DNA of 64,000 nt from Cyanobacterium stanieri LEGE 03274. Its GTDB lineage: Bacteria > Cyanobacteriota > Cyanobacteriia > Cyanobacteriales > Cyanobacteriaceae. A model generated the notes under the pieces. The model was not told the DNA's origin. It was given only the letters and a program-made list of their open reading frames with translations, and did no database searches. This document shows, piece after piece, positions 1 to 9,398 of this stretch; the stretch's first letter is position 1; the number at the start of each line of letters is the position of its first letter. The DNA is taken from contig NZ_JADEWC010000008.1 in NCBI RefSeq assembly GCF_015207825.1, positions 1 through 64,000 on the forward strand, read 5' to 3'. The position numbers and the translations under genes are program-made.

Positions 1-68
1 GAGTAGGGGTGATGGGGAGACAAAAAAATACTAAAGAATTACCATTATTAGTTAAGTGAGCTACATTG

Positions 69-713
69 TTAAACTGTTTCTTTATCTATGGTAATGGGGG
101 TAGATTCTTCTTTTTTGTCAGAATTTTCTTCTTTATTTTTTAGTTTTAAATCGGCTAAAGTTTTTTCGTAATCATCTTGAATAAAGTCTTTAACTTTGCC
201 TAAGGTTTCTCCTAGTCCTTTACTGTATTGAGGGGCGTTTTCTATGGCTTGATTGTCGGCAATAATACGTTTGTTGGTAATGGCAATGACATCGTCGGGG
301 GCTAGGGCATAGACTCCTTTTTTGATACCTTGCCAACCACTGGAGCTGAATAAATAGTTAATGACTTTTCCTGTGTCGGTGGAAAGGGTATAGTCAATGA
401 TGTTACCTGCTTTGTCTCCTGAGTTTGACCATAATTCGGCACCGATGAGAAAGGCGCCCCATTCATCCAGTTGAATTTCGATTTCTTGATCGTAGTGAAC
501 GATAATGCTATCTTTGCCGATGCTTTCTATTTGTTGCCATAAAAAACCGTGTTTTTCTCTGCCTAATAAACCTGCTTTTGAGATGATTCCTTTTACTTGA
601 TGGGTTTCTAATTCTAGGACGATATTTTCTAGTTTGCCGATATTTTCGGTGGTTTTATAGTTAATAATTAAGCGATCAATTAGTTCGCTGCGTTTTGTTT
701 CTGGGTTAGACAT
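69..713 (-). CDS. PRC-barrel domain protein
   Basis: The 214-residue product has two PRC-barrel-like halves (about residues 10-80 and 85-155). The family is known for a small beta-barrel fold that serves as a protein or RNA interaction module in photosynthetic reaction centres and RimM. The first half begins with a run of strands around LIINYKTTENIGKLENIV, and the second around WGAFLIGAELWS and GKVINYLF. The tail from about residue 170 is charged and probably disordered. No signal peptide or membrane segment is visible, so it is probably cytoplasmic or peripheral to thylakoids. It lies tail-to-tail with nothing I can see at the window edge. The specific role is unknown; the domain call is confident, the function is not. 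Confidence 0.75.
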   Translation of the reverse strand: MSNPETKRSELIDRLIINYKTTENIGKLENIVLELETHQVKGIISKAGLLGREKHGFLWQQIESIGKDSIIVHYDQEIEIQLDEWGAFLIGAELWSNSGDKAGNIIDYTLSTDTGKVINYLFSSSGWQGIKKGVYALAPDDVIAITNKRIIADNQAIENAPQYSKGLGETLGKVKDFIQDDYEKTLADLKLKNKEENSDKKEESTPITIDKETV

Positions 714-782
714 GATAATAAAGACTATGAATAGCTAAAATATATGGTCATTATAGCTAAACATGATTGAATGGTTATAATT

Positions 783-1052
783 TTAGTCTTGCCAGAGGTT
801 ACTTAGGGCGAGGAAGATAAAGCCGATGGCCGCTAAACTTTTTAATAATTTAACGGGTAAAAATTCGCCGATTCCTACTCCCACGATTACCCCTAAAAAA
901 CTAGCGAGAATGAGGGCGGCAATGGAGCCTAAAAAAACTGCTTGGGGTGATTTTGAACTACCACTAAGGGCGATCGCCGCTAACTGACTCTTATCACCTA
1001 TCTCAGCCACAAAAACCGTAATAAAAGTCAAACTCAAAATATCCCAATTCAT
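783..1052 (-). CDS. Half-size GDT1/UPF0016 cation transporter
   Basis: The frame is open to 1151, but homology-like sequence starts at the ATG at 1050-1052, giving 89 residues; the upstream 33 codons look like untranslated AT-rich DNA. The product has the family signature E-x-G-D-K-S near residue 15 (VAEIGDKSQLAA) and three hydrophobic segments. Full-size GDT1/TMEM165 members carry two such motifs in about 200 residues and move Mn2+ or Ca2+ across membranes. This protein has one motif, so it must pair with itself or with a second half-size subunit. No second half is adjacent. It is divergent from the UDP-glucuronate decarboxylase gene. Manganese export is inferred from cyanobacterial relatives. 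Confidence 0.75.
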   Translation of the reverse strand: MNWDILSLTFITVFVAEIGDKSQLAAIALSGSSKSPQAVFLGSIAALILASFLGVIVGVGIGEFLPVKLLKSLAAIGFIFLALSNLWQD

Positions 1053-1176
1053 AAAATATAATTGCAATTTAATTAATATAAAACGAACACAAAAAGAAAC
1101 TATAAATAAAAATTTGCAAACATCAACACAACGGGTAAAATTATATAACAAATTGAACTTATTATAAATAATTATA

Positions 1177-2115
1177 ATGAAAATTCTAGTTACAGGGGGT
1201 GCGGGATTTATCGGCTCTCACCTTATCGACTGTTTGATGAGTCAAGGTCATGAGGTTTTATGCTTAGATAACTTCTACACAGGGGAAAAAACCAACGTAG
1301 ATCATTGGTTAGACCATCATAACTTCGAGTTAATTCGCCATGACATCACCGAACCTATCCGCCTAGAAGTAGATCAAATTTACCATCTCGCTTGTCCAGC
1401 TTCTCCCGTTCACTATCAATTTAATCCTGTCAAAACCATAAAAACCAATGTGATGGGAACATTGAATATGTTAGGTTTAGCTAAGAGGGTTAAGGCAAGA
1501 TTTTTACTAGCTTCTACCTCGGAAGTGTATGGAGATCCTACCGTACATCCCCAAACCGAAGAATATCGGGGCAATGTCAATTGTATTGGGCCTCGTTCTT
1601 GTTACGATGAAGGAAAGAGGGTAGCTGAAACCTTAGCTTTTGATTATTACCGGGAACATAAGGTTGATATTCGGGTGGCTCGTATTTTCAACACCTATGG
1701 GCCAAGAATGTTAGAAAAAGATGGTAGGGTAGTTAGTAATTTTGTGGCTCAGGCAATTCGGGGTATTCCTTTGACGGTGTATGGTGATGGTAGCCAAACC
1801 CGTAGTTTTTGTTATGTGTCTGATTTGGTGGCGGGGTTAATGGCGCTGATGGAGGGAGATTATATTGGGCCGGTAAACTTAGGTAATCCGGGGGAATATA
1901 CTATTTTAGAATTGGCAAAAACCATACAAGAAATGGTTAAACCCGATAGTGAATTGGTTTATAAACCTTTACCTGAAGATGATCCTCTCCAGCGTCAACC
2001 TGATATTACTAAGGCGAAACAATATCTTAATTGGCAACCAACTATTCCTTTAAGGGAAGGGTTAAAGTTAACCATTGAGGATTTTCGGCAAAGAATTAAG
2101 GGAGAGGGAAATTAA
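1177..2115 (+). CDS. UDP-glucuronate decarboxylase (UDP-xylose synthase)
   Basis: This is a 312-residue short-chain dehydrogenase/reductase of the extended NAD-dependent epimerase type. Residues 7-13 give the NAD-binding TGGAGFIGS loop, and the catalytic Y-x-x-x-K is in the UXS-typical context SCYDEGKR (about residues 141-148). The family converts UDP-glucuronate to UDP-xylose using bound NAD+. The next gene, 136 bases downstream on the same strand, encodes UDP-glucose dehydrogenase, which makes the substrate, so the pair forms a two-step UDP-glucose to UDP-xylose pathway for surface polysaccharide. Length is normal for bacterial UXS. A related dTDP-glucose dehydratase is less likely because of the RSCYDEGKR context. 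Confidence 0.9.
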   Translation: MKILVTGGAGFIGSHLIDCLMSQGHEVLCLDNFYTGEKTNVDHWLDHHNFELIRHDITEPIRLEVDQIYHLACPASPVHYQFNPVKTIKTNVMGTLNMLGLAKRVKARFLLASTSEVYGDPTVHPQTEEYRGNVNCIGPRSCYDEGKRVAETLAFDYYREHKVDIRVARIFNTYGPRMLEKDGRVVSNFVAQAIRGIPLTVYGDGSQTRSFCYVSDLVAGLMALMEGDYIGPVNLGNPGEYTILELAKTIQEMVKPDSELVYKPLPEDDPLQRQPDITKAKQYLNWQPTIPLREGLKLTIEDFRQRIKGEGN

Positions 2116-2251
2116 GAGATAAGGAATGGTGGATAATTGAAAGTCTGAGAAATATGGTTTTTGATTATCCATTATTAATTTTTTGGTGGTATTTTCTGCT
2201 TTTTTGTATTAACTTCGATTATATAAAACCTTTGGAAAAGATAAATTTATT

Positions 2252-3631
2252 ATGAAAGTTTGTGTTATTGGTACAGGTTATGTTGGTTTGGTTACGGGGG
2301 TATGTTTAGCCCATATTGGTCATGATGTCATCTGTATAGACAATAACGAGAATAAAGTTAATTTAATGAAACAGGGGCAATCTCCTATTTATGAGCCTGG
2401 GTTGTCGGATTTGATGCGCTCTTCCATGGAGTCGGGTAGGCTTTCTTTTTCTACGGATTTGGGGGCAGGGGTAAACCATGGGGAGATTTTATTTATTGCG
2501 GTGGGTACTCCGCCCTTACCCACGGGGGAAAGTGATACTCGTTATGTGGAGGCTGTGGCTAAGGGCATTGGGGCTAATTTAAGGGGTGGTTATAAGGTAA
2601 TTGTTAATAAATCTACGGTGCCGATTGGTTCGGGGGATTGGGTGCGAATGATTGTCTTAGATGGACTTAAGGAAAGGTTGGGGGTAACTCAGGGGGAGGG
2701 TTTTACCATGACTGAGGAGGTGGAAGCCTGTTTTGATGTGGTGAGTAATCCTGAGTTTTTGCGTGAGGGTAGTGCGGTGTATGATACTTTTAATCCCGAT
2801 CGCATCGTATTGGGTGGTTCTAGTGATCGGGCGATCGCCATGATGAGTGAGTTATATCAACCGTTGGTTAACCGTGATTTTTCGGAGAATAAATCTTTGC
2901 CCCCTGTGCCTATTGTGGTAACGGATTTGAGTTCGGCGGAGATGATTAAGTATGCGGCGAATGCTTTCTTAGCGACTAAGATTAGTTTTATTAATGAGGT
3001 GGCCAATGTGTGCGATCGTGTGGGTGCTGATGTTACTCAGGTGGCTAAGGGTATTGGTTTAGATTCCCGTATCGGTGATAAATTCCTTCAGGCGGGAATT
3101 GGTTGGGGTGGTTCTTGTTTTCCTAAGGATGTGTCTGCCCTGATTCATACGGCGGAAGATTATGGTTATAGTACAGAATTACTTAATGCGGTGGTTAATG
3201 TCAATAAAAAGCAACGGGTAATGGCGATCGAGAAGTTGCAACAGGAGTTAAAAATCTTGAAGGGGAAGGTTGTTGGTTTGCTGGGTTTAACTTTTAAGCC
3301 TGATACCGATGACATGAGAGATGCTCCCGCCCTAAATATCATTGAGGAGTTAAATCGCCTTGGGGCTAAGGTAAAAGCCTATGATCCCATTGTTTCTCAA
3401 ACGGGTATTAGTCATGGTTTATCGGGGGTCATTATTGAAAGTGATGCTTCTATGTTGGCTGATGGTTGTGATGCCCTTGTTTTAGTCACCGATTGGCAAG
3501 AGTTTTTGGATCTTGATTTTGAAAAGATGGCTAAGGTAATGAAACAACCTTTGATTATTGACGGGCGTAATTTTCTTGATAAAAGGGCGATCGAGGAATT
3601 AGGTTATCGTTATGTTGGTATGGGAAGATAA
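2252..3631 (+). CDS. ugd: UDP-glucose 6-dehydrogenase
   Basis: The 459-residue protein has the UDP-glucose/GDP-mannose dehydrogenase architecture: an N-terminal Rossmann domain starting GTGYVGLVTG, a central dimerisation domain, and a C-terminal UDP-binding domain. The catalytic cysteine lies in GIGWGGSCFPKD (about residue 290), and the conserved FKPDTDDMRDAPA segment is present. It oxidises UDP-glucose twice with NAD+ to UDP-glucuronate. It follows the UDP-glucuronate decarboxylase gene in the same direction, so the two probably supply UDP-xylose together. The coding region contains a HIP1 octamer near 2831. There are no truncations. Confidence 0.95.
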   Translation: MKVCVIGTGYVGLVTGVCLAHIGHDVICIDNNENKVNLMKQGQSPIYEPGLSDLMRSSMESGRLSFSTDLGAGVNHGEILFIAVGTPPLPTGESDTRYVEAVAKGIGANLRGGYKVIVNKSTVPIGSGDWVRMIVLDGLKERLGVTQGEGFTMTEEVEACFDVVSNPEFLREGSAVYDTFNPDRIVLGGSSDRAIAMMSELYQPLVNRDFSENKSLPPVPIVVTDLSSAEMIKYAANAFLATKISFINEVANVCDRVGADVTQVAKGIGLDSRIGDKFLQAGIGWGGSCFPKDVSALIHTAEDYGYSTELLNAVVNVNKKQRVMAIEKLQQELKILKGKVVGLLGLTFKPDTDDMRDAPALNIIEELNRLGAKVKAYDPIVSQTGISHGLSGVIIESDASMLADGCDALVLVTDWQEFLDLDFEKMAKVMKQPLIIDGRNFLDKRAIEELGYRYVGMGR

Positions 3632-3938
3632 TTATTAGGTGATAGGTGTTAGGGAAATTTTAAATATCAAAATCATAGGGAATATGACGTTAAAAATTTA
3701 GACACCAAAATATTATCACTATTGCCTGTTCCCCGTTCCCCGTTACCTATTCCTTATTATTACAAAATTTTAAGTTTCCTATAACGACTCTTAATTTGGT
3801 AAAGTATATTACGATAAATCTAATGAAACTTAGACAAGCTAGTTTTTTTCCCACGCCAATCGAAAAAAATAGCAAACATAAGTAAAATACGAGATTTAAA
3901 ATTAAAAATTTAGAAAAAATCGAAAGAGAGGTCAAATC
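3632..3938. promoter_or_regulatory. psbO upstream region with a dispersed repeat
   Basis: These 307 bases hold no convincing gene. The left part (3698-3741) carries a dispersed repeat with tandem CCCCGTT units that recurs inverted near 51873-51919. The right part is AT-rich and should contain the psbO promoter and leader; AGAGAGG at about 3924-3930 is a plausible ribosome binding site. A 62-codon minus-strand frame here is low-complexity and is rejected. Confidence 0.55.
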
Positions 3939-4772
3939 ATGAGGTTTCGTAACCTATTAGTAGCTTTCTTGATTGTATGCTTAGGGTTTTTAGGCGCTTG
4001 TAGTGATGGACAAGCAAAAGCATACGATCCCAACACAATCACCTATGATGAAATTGTTAATACTGGACTAGCTAATAAATGTCCTCAAATTAATGAATTT
4101 ACCCGTGGTTCTATTGATATTAGCCCTGATCAGCCCCTTGCAGTGGTTGATATGTGTTTAGAGCCTGAAGAATATTTTGTTAAAGAAGAGCCTGTTAATA
4201 AAAGAAAAGAGGCGGAATATATCCAAGCCAAAGTATTAACCAGAGATACCACCAGTTTGGAACAAATCAGAGGAAGTATTGTTGCTGATGAGGAAGGAGT
4301 TTTAACTTTCAAAGAGTTTGATGGCATCGATTTCCAAATCATCACTCTTTTATTACCTGGTGGAGATCAAGTTCCTTTTTTCTTTACCATTAAACAATTA
4401 ACTGCTCAAACAGAACCAGGTTTTACTTCTGTTAACAGTTCTACTGATTTTAAAGGTGATTTTAAAGTGCCTTCCTATCGTGGGGCTTCTTTCATCGATC
4501 CAAAAGGACGTGGTTTAACCATTGGTTACGATAATGCTGTGGCTCTTCCTGCTGGCGCTGATAAATCTGAATATGCCCGTAATAATATCAAGAAAGCTGA
4601 GATTATGAAAGGTGAAATGTCTTTACAGATTACCAAGGTTGATGCTGAGACTGGGGAAATTGCTGGAATTTTTGAAAGTGAACAGCCTTCCTCTACTGAT
4701 TTAGGTGCTGAAGATCCTGAAGAAGTTAAAATTCGTGGTTCTTTCTATGCTCGTTTAGAGCCTCAAATTTAA
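3939..4772 (+). CDS. psbO: Photosystem II manganese-stabilising protein PsbO
   Basis: This extrinsic 33-kDa subunit stabilises the Mn4CaO5 cluster on the lumenal face of photosystem II. The 277-residue product starts with a basic and hydrophobic export signal and the lipobox-like LGAC ending at Cys21, followed by an AKA site near residue 28 where signal peptidase I could also cut. Family hallmarks follow: GLANKCPQINEF and VVDMCLEPEEYFVKEE, whose two cysteines form the conserved disulfide, then RGSI and the long beta-barrel to the C-terminus. Length and motif order are complete. It is monocistronic, with a hairpin terminator just downstream. Confidence 0.98.
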   Translation: MRFRNLLVAFLIVCLGFLGACSDGQAKAYDPNTITYDEIVNTGLANKCPQINEFTRGSIDISPDQPLAVVDMCLEPEEYFVKEEPVNKRKEAEYIQAKVLTRDTTSLEQIRGSIVADEEGVLTFKEFDGIDFQIITLLLPGGDQVPFFFTIKQLTAQTEPGFTSVNSSTDFKGDFKVPSYRGASFIDPKGRGLTIGYDNAVALPAGADKSEYARNNIKKAEIMKGEMSLQITKVDAETGEIAGIFESEQPSSTDLGAEDPEEVKIRGSFYARLEPQI

Positions 4773-4801
4773 TCTAGTTCTGGATTTGATAGTTTTTTAT
4801 T

Positions 4802-4837
4802 CCTCAGGCATACTTTTTAAGCTGTCTGGGGATTTTT
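4802..4837 (+). terminator. Putative Rho-independent terminator of psbO
   Basis: A nine-pair stem (CCTCAGGCA at 4802-4810 pairing with TGTCTGGGG at 4823-4831, two G-T pairs) is followed immediately by ATTTTTG. It sits 30 bases after the psbO stop codon. Confidence 0.7.
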
Positions 4838-4991
4838 GTTGGCTAGGATGTTTTAAGGGCGATCGATCAATAATGTTTAGATTCGGTTAACTAATCCGAT
4901 TTAGTATTATTTATGAATGGTTATTAAAAACCTAAATTTTTATCTTCGGTAATTTATTTGATTTTTGAATGTGTAGAAAATATCTATTTCT

Positions 4992-7400
4992 TCAATCAAC
5001 CCCAGGTTTAGGAATATCATCACCAGTTGCATTACCATCTAATAATCGGGCAAATAACTCATTTAAACTGCCATCATTTTCATGATTAACCAATTTAGAT
5101 CTAATTTGATAATTTTCTAGTTTATTTACCAGTTGCTTTGCCAACTCATAATGATGGCTATTTTCTAGCACAAAATCATAATTAATCTCTCGAAATGTTA
5201 ATAGATAAACTAAACAAATTAAAGCGTTTTGAAAATAACCTTTATTTCTATTTTCTTCATAATTTAGAGTTAAACAATAGTGGATAATATCAGAAAAATG
5301 TTGTTTATAATTTAACCATTTATTGGCTTCTTCAAAGTTAAGATACCATAGTAAAATTCTTGCATATCCCCATAAATAGGCTTCTATTTTATAAAACTCT
5401 TTATCTTCCTTTTGAGAATAATTTGAAAATAAATTAAAATACTGTTTTTGTCTATTTAAAACACAAGCTAGTCTCGCCATATTTTGTAAGTGTTCTTTAA
5501 AACTTTTGACATTATTTAAATTTAGTATATTAGAGTCAAAAAGATAATTTAAAGACATATTTTGAGTTAAACCATAACTTTTGCCTAAAAATAATAGAAT
5601 ATCCAGATAAACATTATTTATTGATAGTGCATTTTCTCCTCTAATACTATGAGGTATTCTTCCTCTTAATCTACTTAAATTTTTATTAATTACATCTTCT
5701 AAATCGAAATAGATATTCAATATTTGATTCAGATGCTTTTCACTGTTTATTGGAATAGAATTTAAAATAGGAGGAAAATTGTTATTTGCATCTAATCTTA
5801 ACTTTCTTATTTCTTGAGCATTCCTAATAAAATAAGAACTATTATAGTTAGCTGATTTAATATTGCTTAGTTTCTCTTTTATATTTAATAATATTTGTTC
5901 AAAATATAAATAATTTTCCGATATTTTATCTAGCCCCGCATTGGATAAATTGTTTCGAGTAAATTCACTCATATTTTTAGTAGATATACAAACTAAATTA
6001 TCTAATTCTGGTTTATTTTCTAAAAAGGAATTTAAAACACGATTATATTGATCAATAACTTCTAATTTTGGTGGTTTACCAGGTTGAAGAATAAAACATA
6101 TTTTTATCAATAAATTCTTATCTTTATTTCCATCGTAATATTGATTCTCAATTTTATAGATTATCTTTTTTGATGTTTGTTCATCAATTAAGTATTCTCC
6201 ATTAATAGTAAAAGGTAAATAAACAGAAGAATTTGACATAGTAAACTCTTGTCTAAATTCTTGATTATTCTTACTATAATATTCCCCATAGATTTTTTCC
6301 TCTTTTTCCCCCTGATAGCAAATTTTTTCAGGTAAACTAATTTCTATCTCTTGATTTTTTTCTTCTCCTGCCACAAAAAAGCTAATTTTGTCTAAATGTT
6401 GCCCATAAAGAGGAAATTCTTGATTTTTTGCCTCTAACCAAATATCTTTAAATTTTTTAAAATTATCAGTTTTAACGCTTATTCCATAACTTGACAATGA
6501 AGTATTAACTAATGGTAAATCATAGCTACTAATCACTAAAAAGTTATACTTATCTTGATTATTTTCGATAATCTTATTTAATTCTTGTAAAGGTAATTCT
6601 TTACTGATAATTTCTTTAATTTCCTCTCCGTTAAGATGATAATGATAAAATTTTTCTCCCAAGTAAATTATGATAGGGAAAGATGTGATATTATTATCCT
6701 GTTGAGAGTTGATTAGTTTAAAAATATTAATTTTCTGAAGATATTTAATTAAATCTTTTTTCAGAGTAATATCTAATTTTAGTTGTTTTAGAATATTTTG
6801 TGCTATTCTGGAAAAGATACGTGCTACGTAGCATATCCCTTCGGGATCGCACCTCTCCTCATACATAAAAGACAATTTTAAATATTGATAATTGTCGAGA
6901 TTACGAGTATCAATGATAGGAATAGAATAGTTGCTTTTTGGATGAGATTCAGAAGTTAAAGGAATAATTTGAGAAGGGGTAAAATCATCTAAATTATAAA
7001 TAATCAAAGGCTTATCCAGATTATCAAATTTAATAATATCATCAACAAAATTCCAATAGTAAAAAACAGGTGAAAATAGATAAGATGCCCTTAATAAACT
7101 TAAACCAAAAGCATTAATAGGGGGAATAATAAAAATTTCTTCCTCCCGATTATCTTCAATAAAAAAACCTAACTTTTCCTTAGATATTCTTGATTGATGA
7201 CTAGGTGTTAATTGTGAAGGCAACAAAGAAGGTAAAAAAGGAAACTCTAAAAACTCAATATTTTTATTTCTGTCAATAAAATGTTTATATTCTAATAGTA
7301 AATCTTGCTTATTTTTGTGATTAAGATTAATATTTTCTACAAAAATTTGGGCGTATTGACAATATTCTATATAGGATTCAAGGTTAAAAAATTTACTCAT
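4992..7400 (-). CDS. Large protein of unknown function, last gene of the McrB-like operon
   Basis: I do not recognise this protein. The frame is open to 7463, but the ATG at 7400 (MSKFFNLESY) is the more natural start, giving 802 residues; the upstream 21 codons are short, basic and hydrophobic. The N-terminal third mixes helices with hydrophobic strands. The centre is strand-rich, including LIKICFILQPGKPPKLEV near residue 455. The C-terminal 300 residues are helical, with WGYARILLWYLNFEEANKWL, and the very end is polar. No transmembrane helix, nucleotide-binding loop or nuclease motif is evident. It is fifth and last in the operon behind the McrB-like, DUF2357, helicase and PLD genes, so a role as a target-binding or scaffold subunit is inferred. 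It is very AT-rich and contains an in-frame palindromic repeat at 6821-6852. Confidence 0.6.
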   Translation of the reverse strand: MSKFFNLESYIEYCQYAQIFVENINLNHKNKQDLLLEYKHFIDRNKNIEFLEFPFLPSLLPSQLTPSHQSRISKEKLGFFIEDNREEEIFIIPPINAFGLSLLRASYLFSPVFYYWNFVDDIIKFDNLDKPLIIYNLDDFTPSQIIPLTSESHPKSNYSIPIIDTRNLDNYQYLKLSFMYEERCDPEGICYVARIFSRIAQNILKQLKLDITLKKDLIKYLQKINIFKLINSQQDNNITSFPIIIYLGEKFYHYHLNGEEIKEIISKELPLQELNKIIENNQDKYNFLVISSYDLPLVNTSLSSYGISVKTDNFKKFKDIWLEAKNQEFPLYGQHLDKISFFVAGEEKNQEIEISLPEKICYQGEKEEKIYGEYYSKNNQEFRQEFTMSNSSVYLPFTINGEYLIDEQTSKKIIYKIENQYYDGNKDKNLLIKICFILQPGKPPKLEVIDQYNRVLNSFLENKPELDNLVCISTKNMSEFTRNNLSNAGLDKISENYLYFEQILLNIKEKLSNIKSANYNSSYFIRNAQEIRKLRLDANNNFPPILNSIPINSEKHLNQILNIYFDLEDVINKNLSRLRGRIPHSIRGENALSINNVYLDILLFLGKSYGLTQNMSLNYLFDSNILNLNNVKSFKEHLQNMARLACVLNRQKQYFNLFSNYSQKEDKEFYKIEAYLWGYARILLWYLNFEEANKWLNYKQHFSDIIHYCLTLNYEENRNKGYFQNALICLVYLLTFREINYDFVLENSHHYELAKQLVNKLENYQIRSKLVNHENDGSLNELFARLLDGNATGDDIPKPGVD
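6821..6852. repeat. Palindromic repeat inserted in frame within the operon's last gene
   Basis: Two palindromes stand side by side: GCTACGTAGC at 6823-6832 and ATCCCTTCGGGAT at 6835-6847, followed by CGCAC. This GC-rich block is conspicuous in an AT-rich gene and resembles short intergenic palindromic repeats of cyanobacteria. It is translated as part of EERCDPEGICYVARIF without breaking the frame. Confidence 0.6.
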
Positions 7401-7477
7401 AATCTTTACCATTAATTTTAATAATAATTTCAACTTATAAACTGCTTTGCAATAAATTGACAAAGCTAATAGATAAC

Positions 7478-7493
7478 GTTCAATAAATTGAAC
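7478..7493. repeat. Half-copy of the two-hairpin repeat family
   Basis: A perfect 16-base palindrome GTTCAATAAATTGAAC followed by TA matches the first hairpin of the family seen complete at 31064 and 51976. It lies in the 221-base gap between the PLD gene and the last operon gene. Confidence 0.6.
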
Positions 7494-7621
7494 TAAAAAA
7501 ATGTCATTTTAACTTTACATTAGCTTTTAAATATCATATTTTTATTAAGGTGGTTTAGATAGTATTTTATCTTTATTAAAAAAAGCGAAGGGGAATAAAT
7601 ATTTTTATAAATTATTGAAAA

Positions 7622-9286
7622 TTAGTATAAATGATGTAATTGTTGTTTAATAGTTTCTATTAGTTTTAAATTAGTAATTTTATAGGTTAAATCATGAAGA
7701 CCATAATGAGTAAAAGTGAAATCTTGACTACTAATATAGGCAACTTCATTGCTAAGAATCACAACCTTACCATGCAGAAAAGGAATTTTTTTCGCCGGTA
7801 AATCACTACCATTAAAATTGCCATAGTAAATTTCACAAGATAGACTTTTTAACAAATTAGCTTGTATTCCATTGGGTTTAAAATTACGAGTATAAATAAT
7901 AATTTTGCTGCGAGGATTTTCCCTAAATTGTTGCAAACTAAGAGTTAAATCTTCTTCATATTGATAAGAATTGAGAAAACAACTATCGAAATCAATACTA
8001 ATATTTTTAGGTGTTAAGTTTTGTATTTGAAATTCTCCCATCTTCGGCACAAATTGTGCCTTACTTTTATTTTCCCAAAGGTAGTTAAAATAATTAATTA
8101 AACATTGATATTCAGGGGAATGAGAAAACAAGATTCCTGTCTCAATATTTCTGCTTAAACTACCTCCCGTTAAATTACACGAACCCAAATAAGCTGATTT
8201 TTCGCTAATATAAGTTTTAAGGTGAAAATAGCCACTACGAAAACCAATTCCTTTTTCTGCTAATAATTGTAAGCATTGTGTTTTCTTTTCATTAGATGAG
8301 CCATATTCTAAATAATCCTCTTTATCTTCTACATTTTCATCAACTGTTTTTATCACCTCATCGTTAAAATCCGTCAAAATCCAAATTCCTAAAGGTAAAC
8401 TAGAGGCTTTATTAACAATTAGATTAATAATATCTTTATCTTCAAGACGATAACTACTAATTAATAAAAATTTCTCAGCTTTTTCAATTAAATCATAAAG
8501 CAATTCTCGATGTTTTCCTTTATTTATTGTTATCTGATTATCGTCAGTCATCATTATATTATCTGATAAAGACGAAATTAAATTAATAGGAGATAAAGTT
8601 AAATATTTTTGTCGATAAGTCTTTACTAATAAATTCTCAGAAGTCAAAGAAGAATTATTTTTAAGAATCGTGATAGCTTCCTGTAAATTCATATGTAAAT
8701 CTTCTATTTTTAATAAAACTATACAGTCATCATAGAGAGAAATAACACAATTTTCGGTATCAGGATTTTGGAGAAATTTATCAATAATTGTTAGGGGTTG
8801 CTCTTGGATGATAAGATTAAGTTCATAAAAAGCATTTTCTCTTTTTTGCTTGATAATTGGATTATTCTGATTTTCTGATAACTTAAGTTGATAAACCCCC
8901 TCACATACATAAATTAAGTTGACTGGAATTTGCTGATTATCTGAAGCCAAAATTAAGGTATCAATTCCTTCCGATTCTTCAGGGATAAATTGATAGTCAA
9001 ATTCTTTCGGTTGAAAATTACGACTTGATTCTAGTGATGGTTTAATTTTCTGATTGATTAAGATTGCCGATTTACCTAGATTTTTTTCTAATAAATTATT
9101 AACTATACTGGGAGGAAGGAAATTTAAGCCAAAAGATTTATTAATAGTCGATACATTAGATATTTTTTGTTGAGTGGCGATGGCTTGAATATCATTAATG
9201 ATAGTTTTTAATGGAGTTGCTTTTCTGATTTCTCCATCCTTTGCTATTTTCTGATATTTACCTTTAATGTGCCAATATATTTCCAT
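7622..9286 (-). CDS. Phospholipase D-type (HxK) protein, probable nuclease of the operon
   Basis: The 554-residue protein carries two phospholipase-D signature sites. The first is H355-x-K357 followed by G368-S-x-N371 (YFHLKTY, then YLGSCNLTGG); the second is H505-x-K507 followed by S519-S520-Q521 (FLHGKVV, then AYISSQD). The Asp of the HxK(x4)D motif is Glu362 in the first site and not obvious in the second. The two HxK histidines normally form one active site for phosphodiester hydrolysis. The N-terminal 250 residues are not recognisable. A good ribosome binding site (GAGGTGA) precedes the ATG. Position four in the operon next to an SF1 helicase suggests a nucleic acid substrate; lipid hydrolysis is less likely in this context. 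Confidence 0.8.
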   Translation of the reverse strand: MEIYWHIKGKYQKIAKDGEIRKATPLKTIINDIQAIATQQKISNVSTINKSFGLNFLPPSIVNNLLEKNLGKSAILINQKIKPSLESSRNFQPKEFDYQFIPEESEGIDTLILASDNQQIPVNLIYVCEGVYQLKLSENQNNPIIKQKRENAFYELNLIIQEQPLTIIDKFLQNPDTENCVISLYDDCIVLLKIEDLHMNLQEAITILKNNSSLTSENLLVKTYRQKYLTLSPINLISSLSDNIMMTDDNQITINKGKHRELLYDLIEKAEKFLLISSYRLEDKDIINLIVNKASSLPLGIWILTDFNDEVIKTVDENVEDKEDYLEYGSSNEKKTQCLQLLAEKGIGFRSGYFHLKTYISEKSAYLGSCNLTGGSLSRNIETGILFSHSPEYQCLINYFNYLWENKSKAQFVPKMGEFQIQNLTPKNISIDFDSCFLNSYQYEEDLTLSLQQFRENPRSKIIIYTRNFKPNGIQANLLKSLSCEIYYGNFNGSDLPAKKIPFLHGKVVILSNEVAYISSQDFTFTHYGLHDLTYKITNLKLIETIKQQLHHLY

Positions 9287-9398
9287 GTTTTCACCTCAAA
9301 ATTAATATAATATTGTGTTAAAAATCAAACAGAAAGATAGAAAAATTAAACAAGTATATAGGCAAGATGCCTGTTTTACGGAGACAGATTATTATGAG

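Noticed and set aside
3747-3935. 62-codon minus-strand frame upstream of psbO
   Set aside because: It is hydrophobic low-complexity sequence in the psbO promoter region, with no ribosome binding site and no family resemblance.
9360-9383. GGCAAGATGCC hairpin between the helicase and PLD genes
   Set aside because: It resembles a common cyanobacterial short repeat, but it is too short and single in this window to call with confidence.
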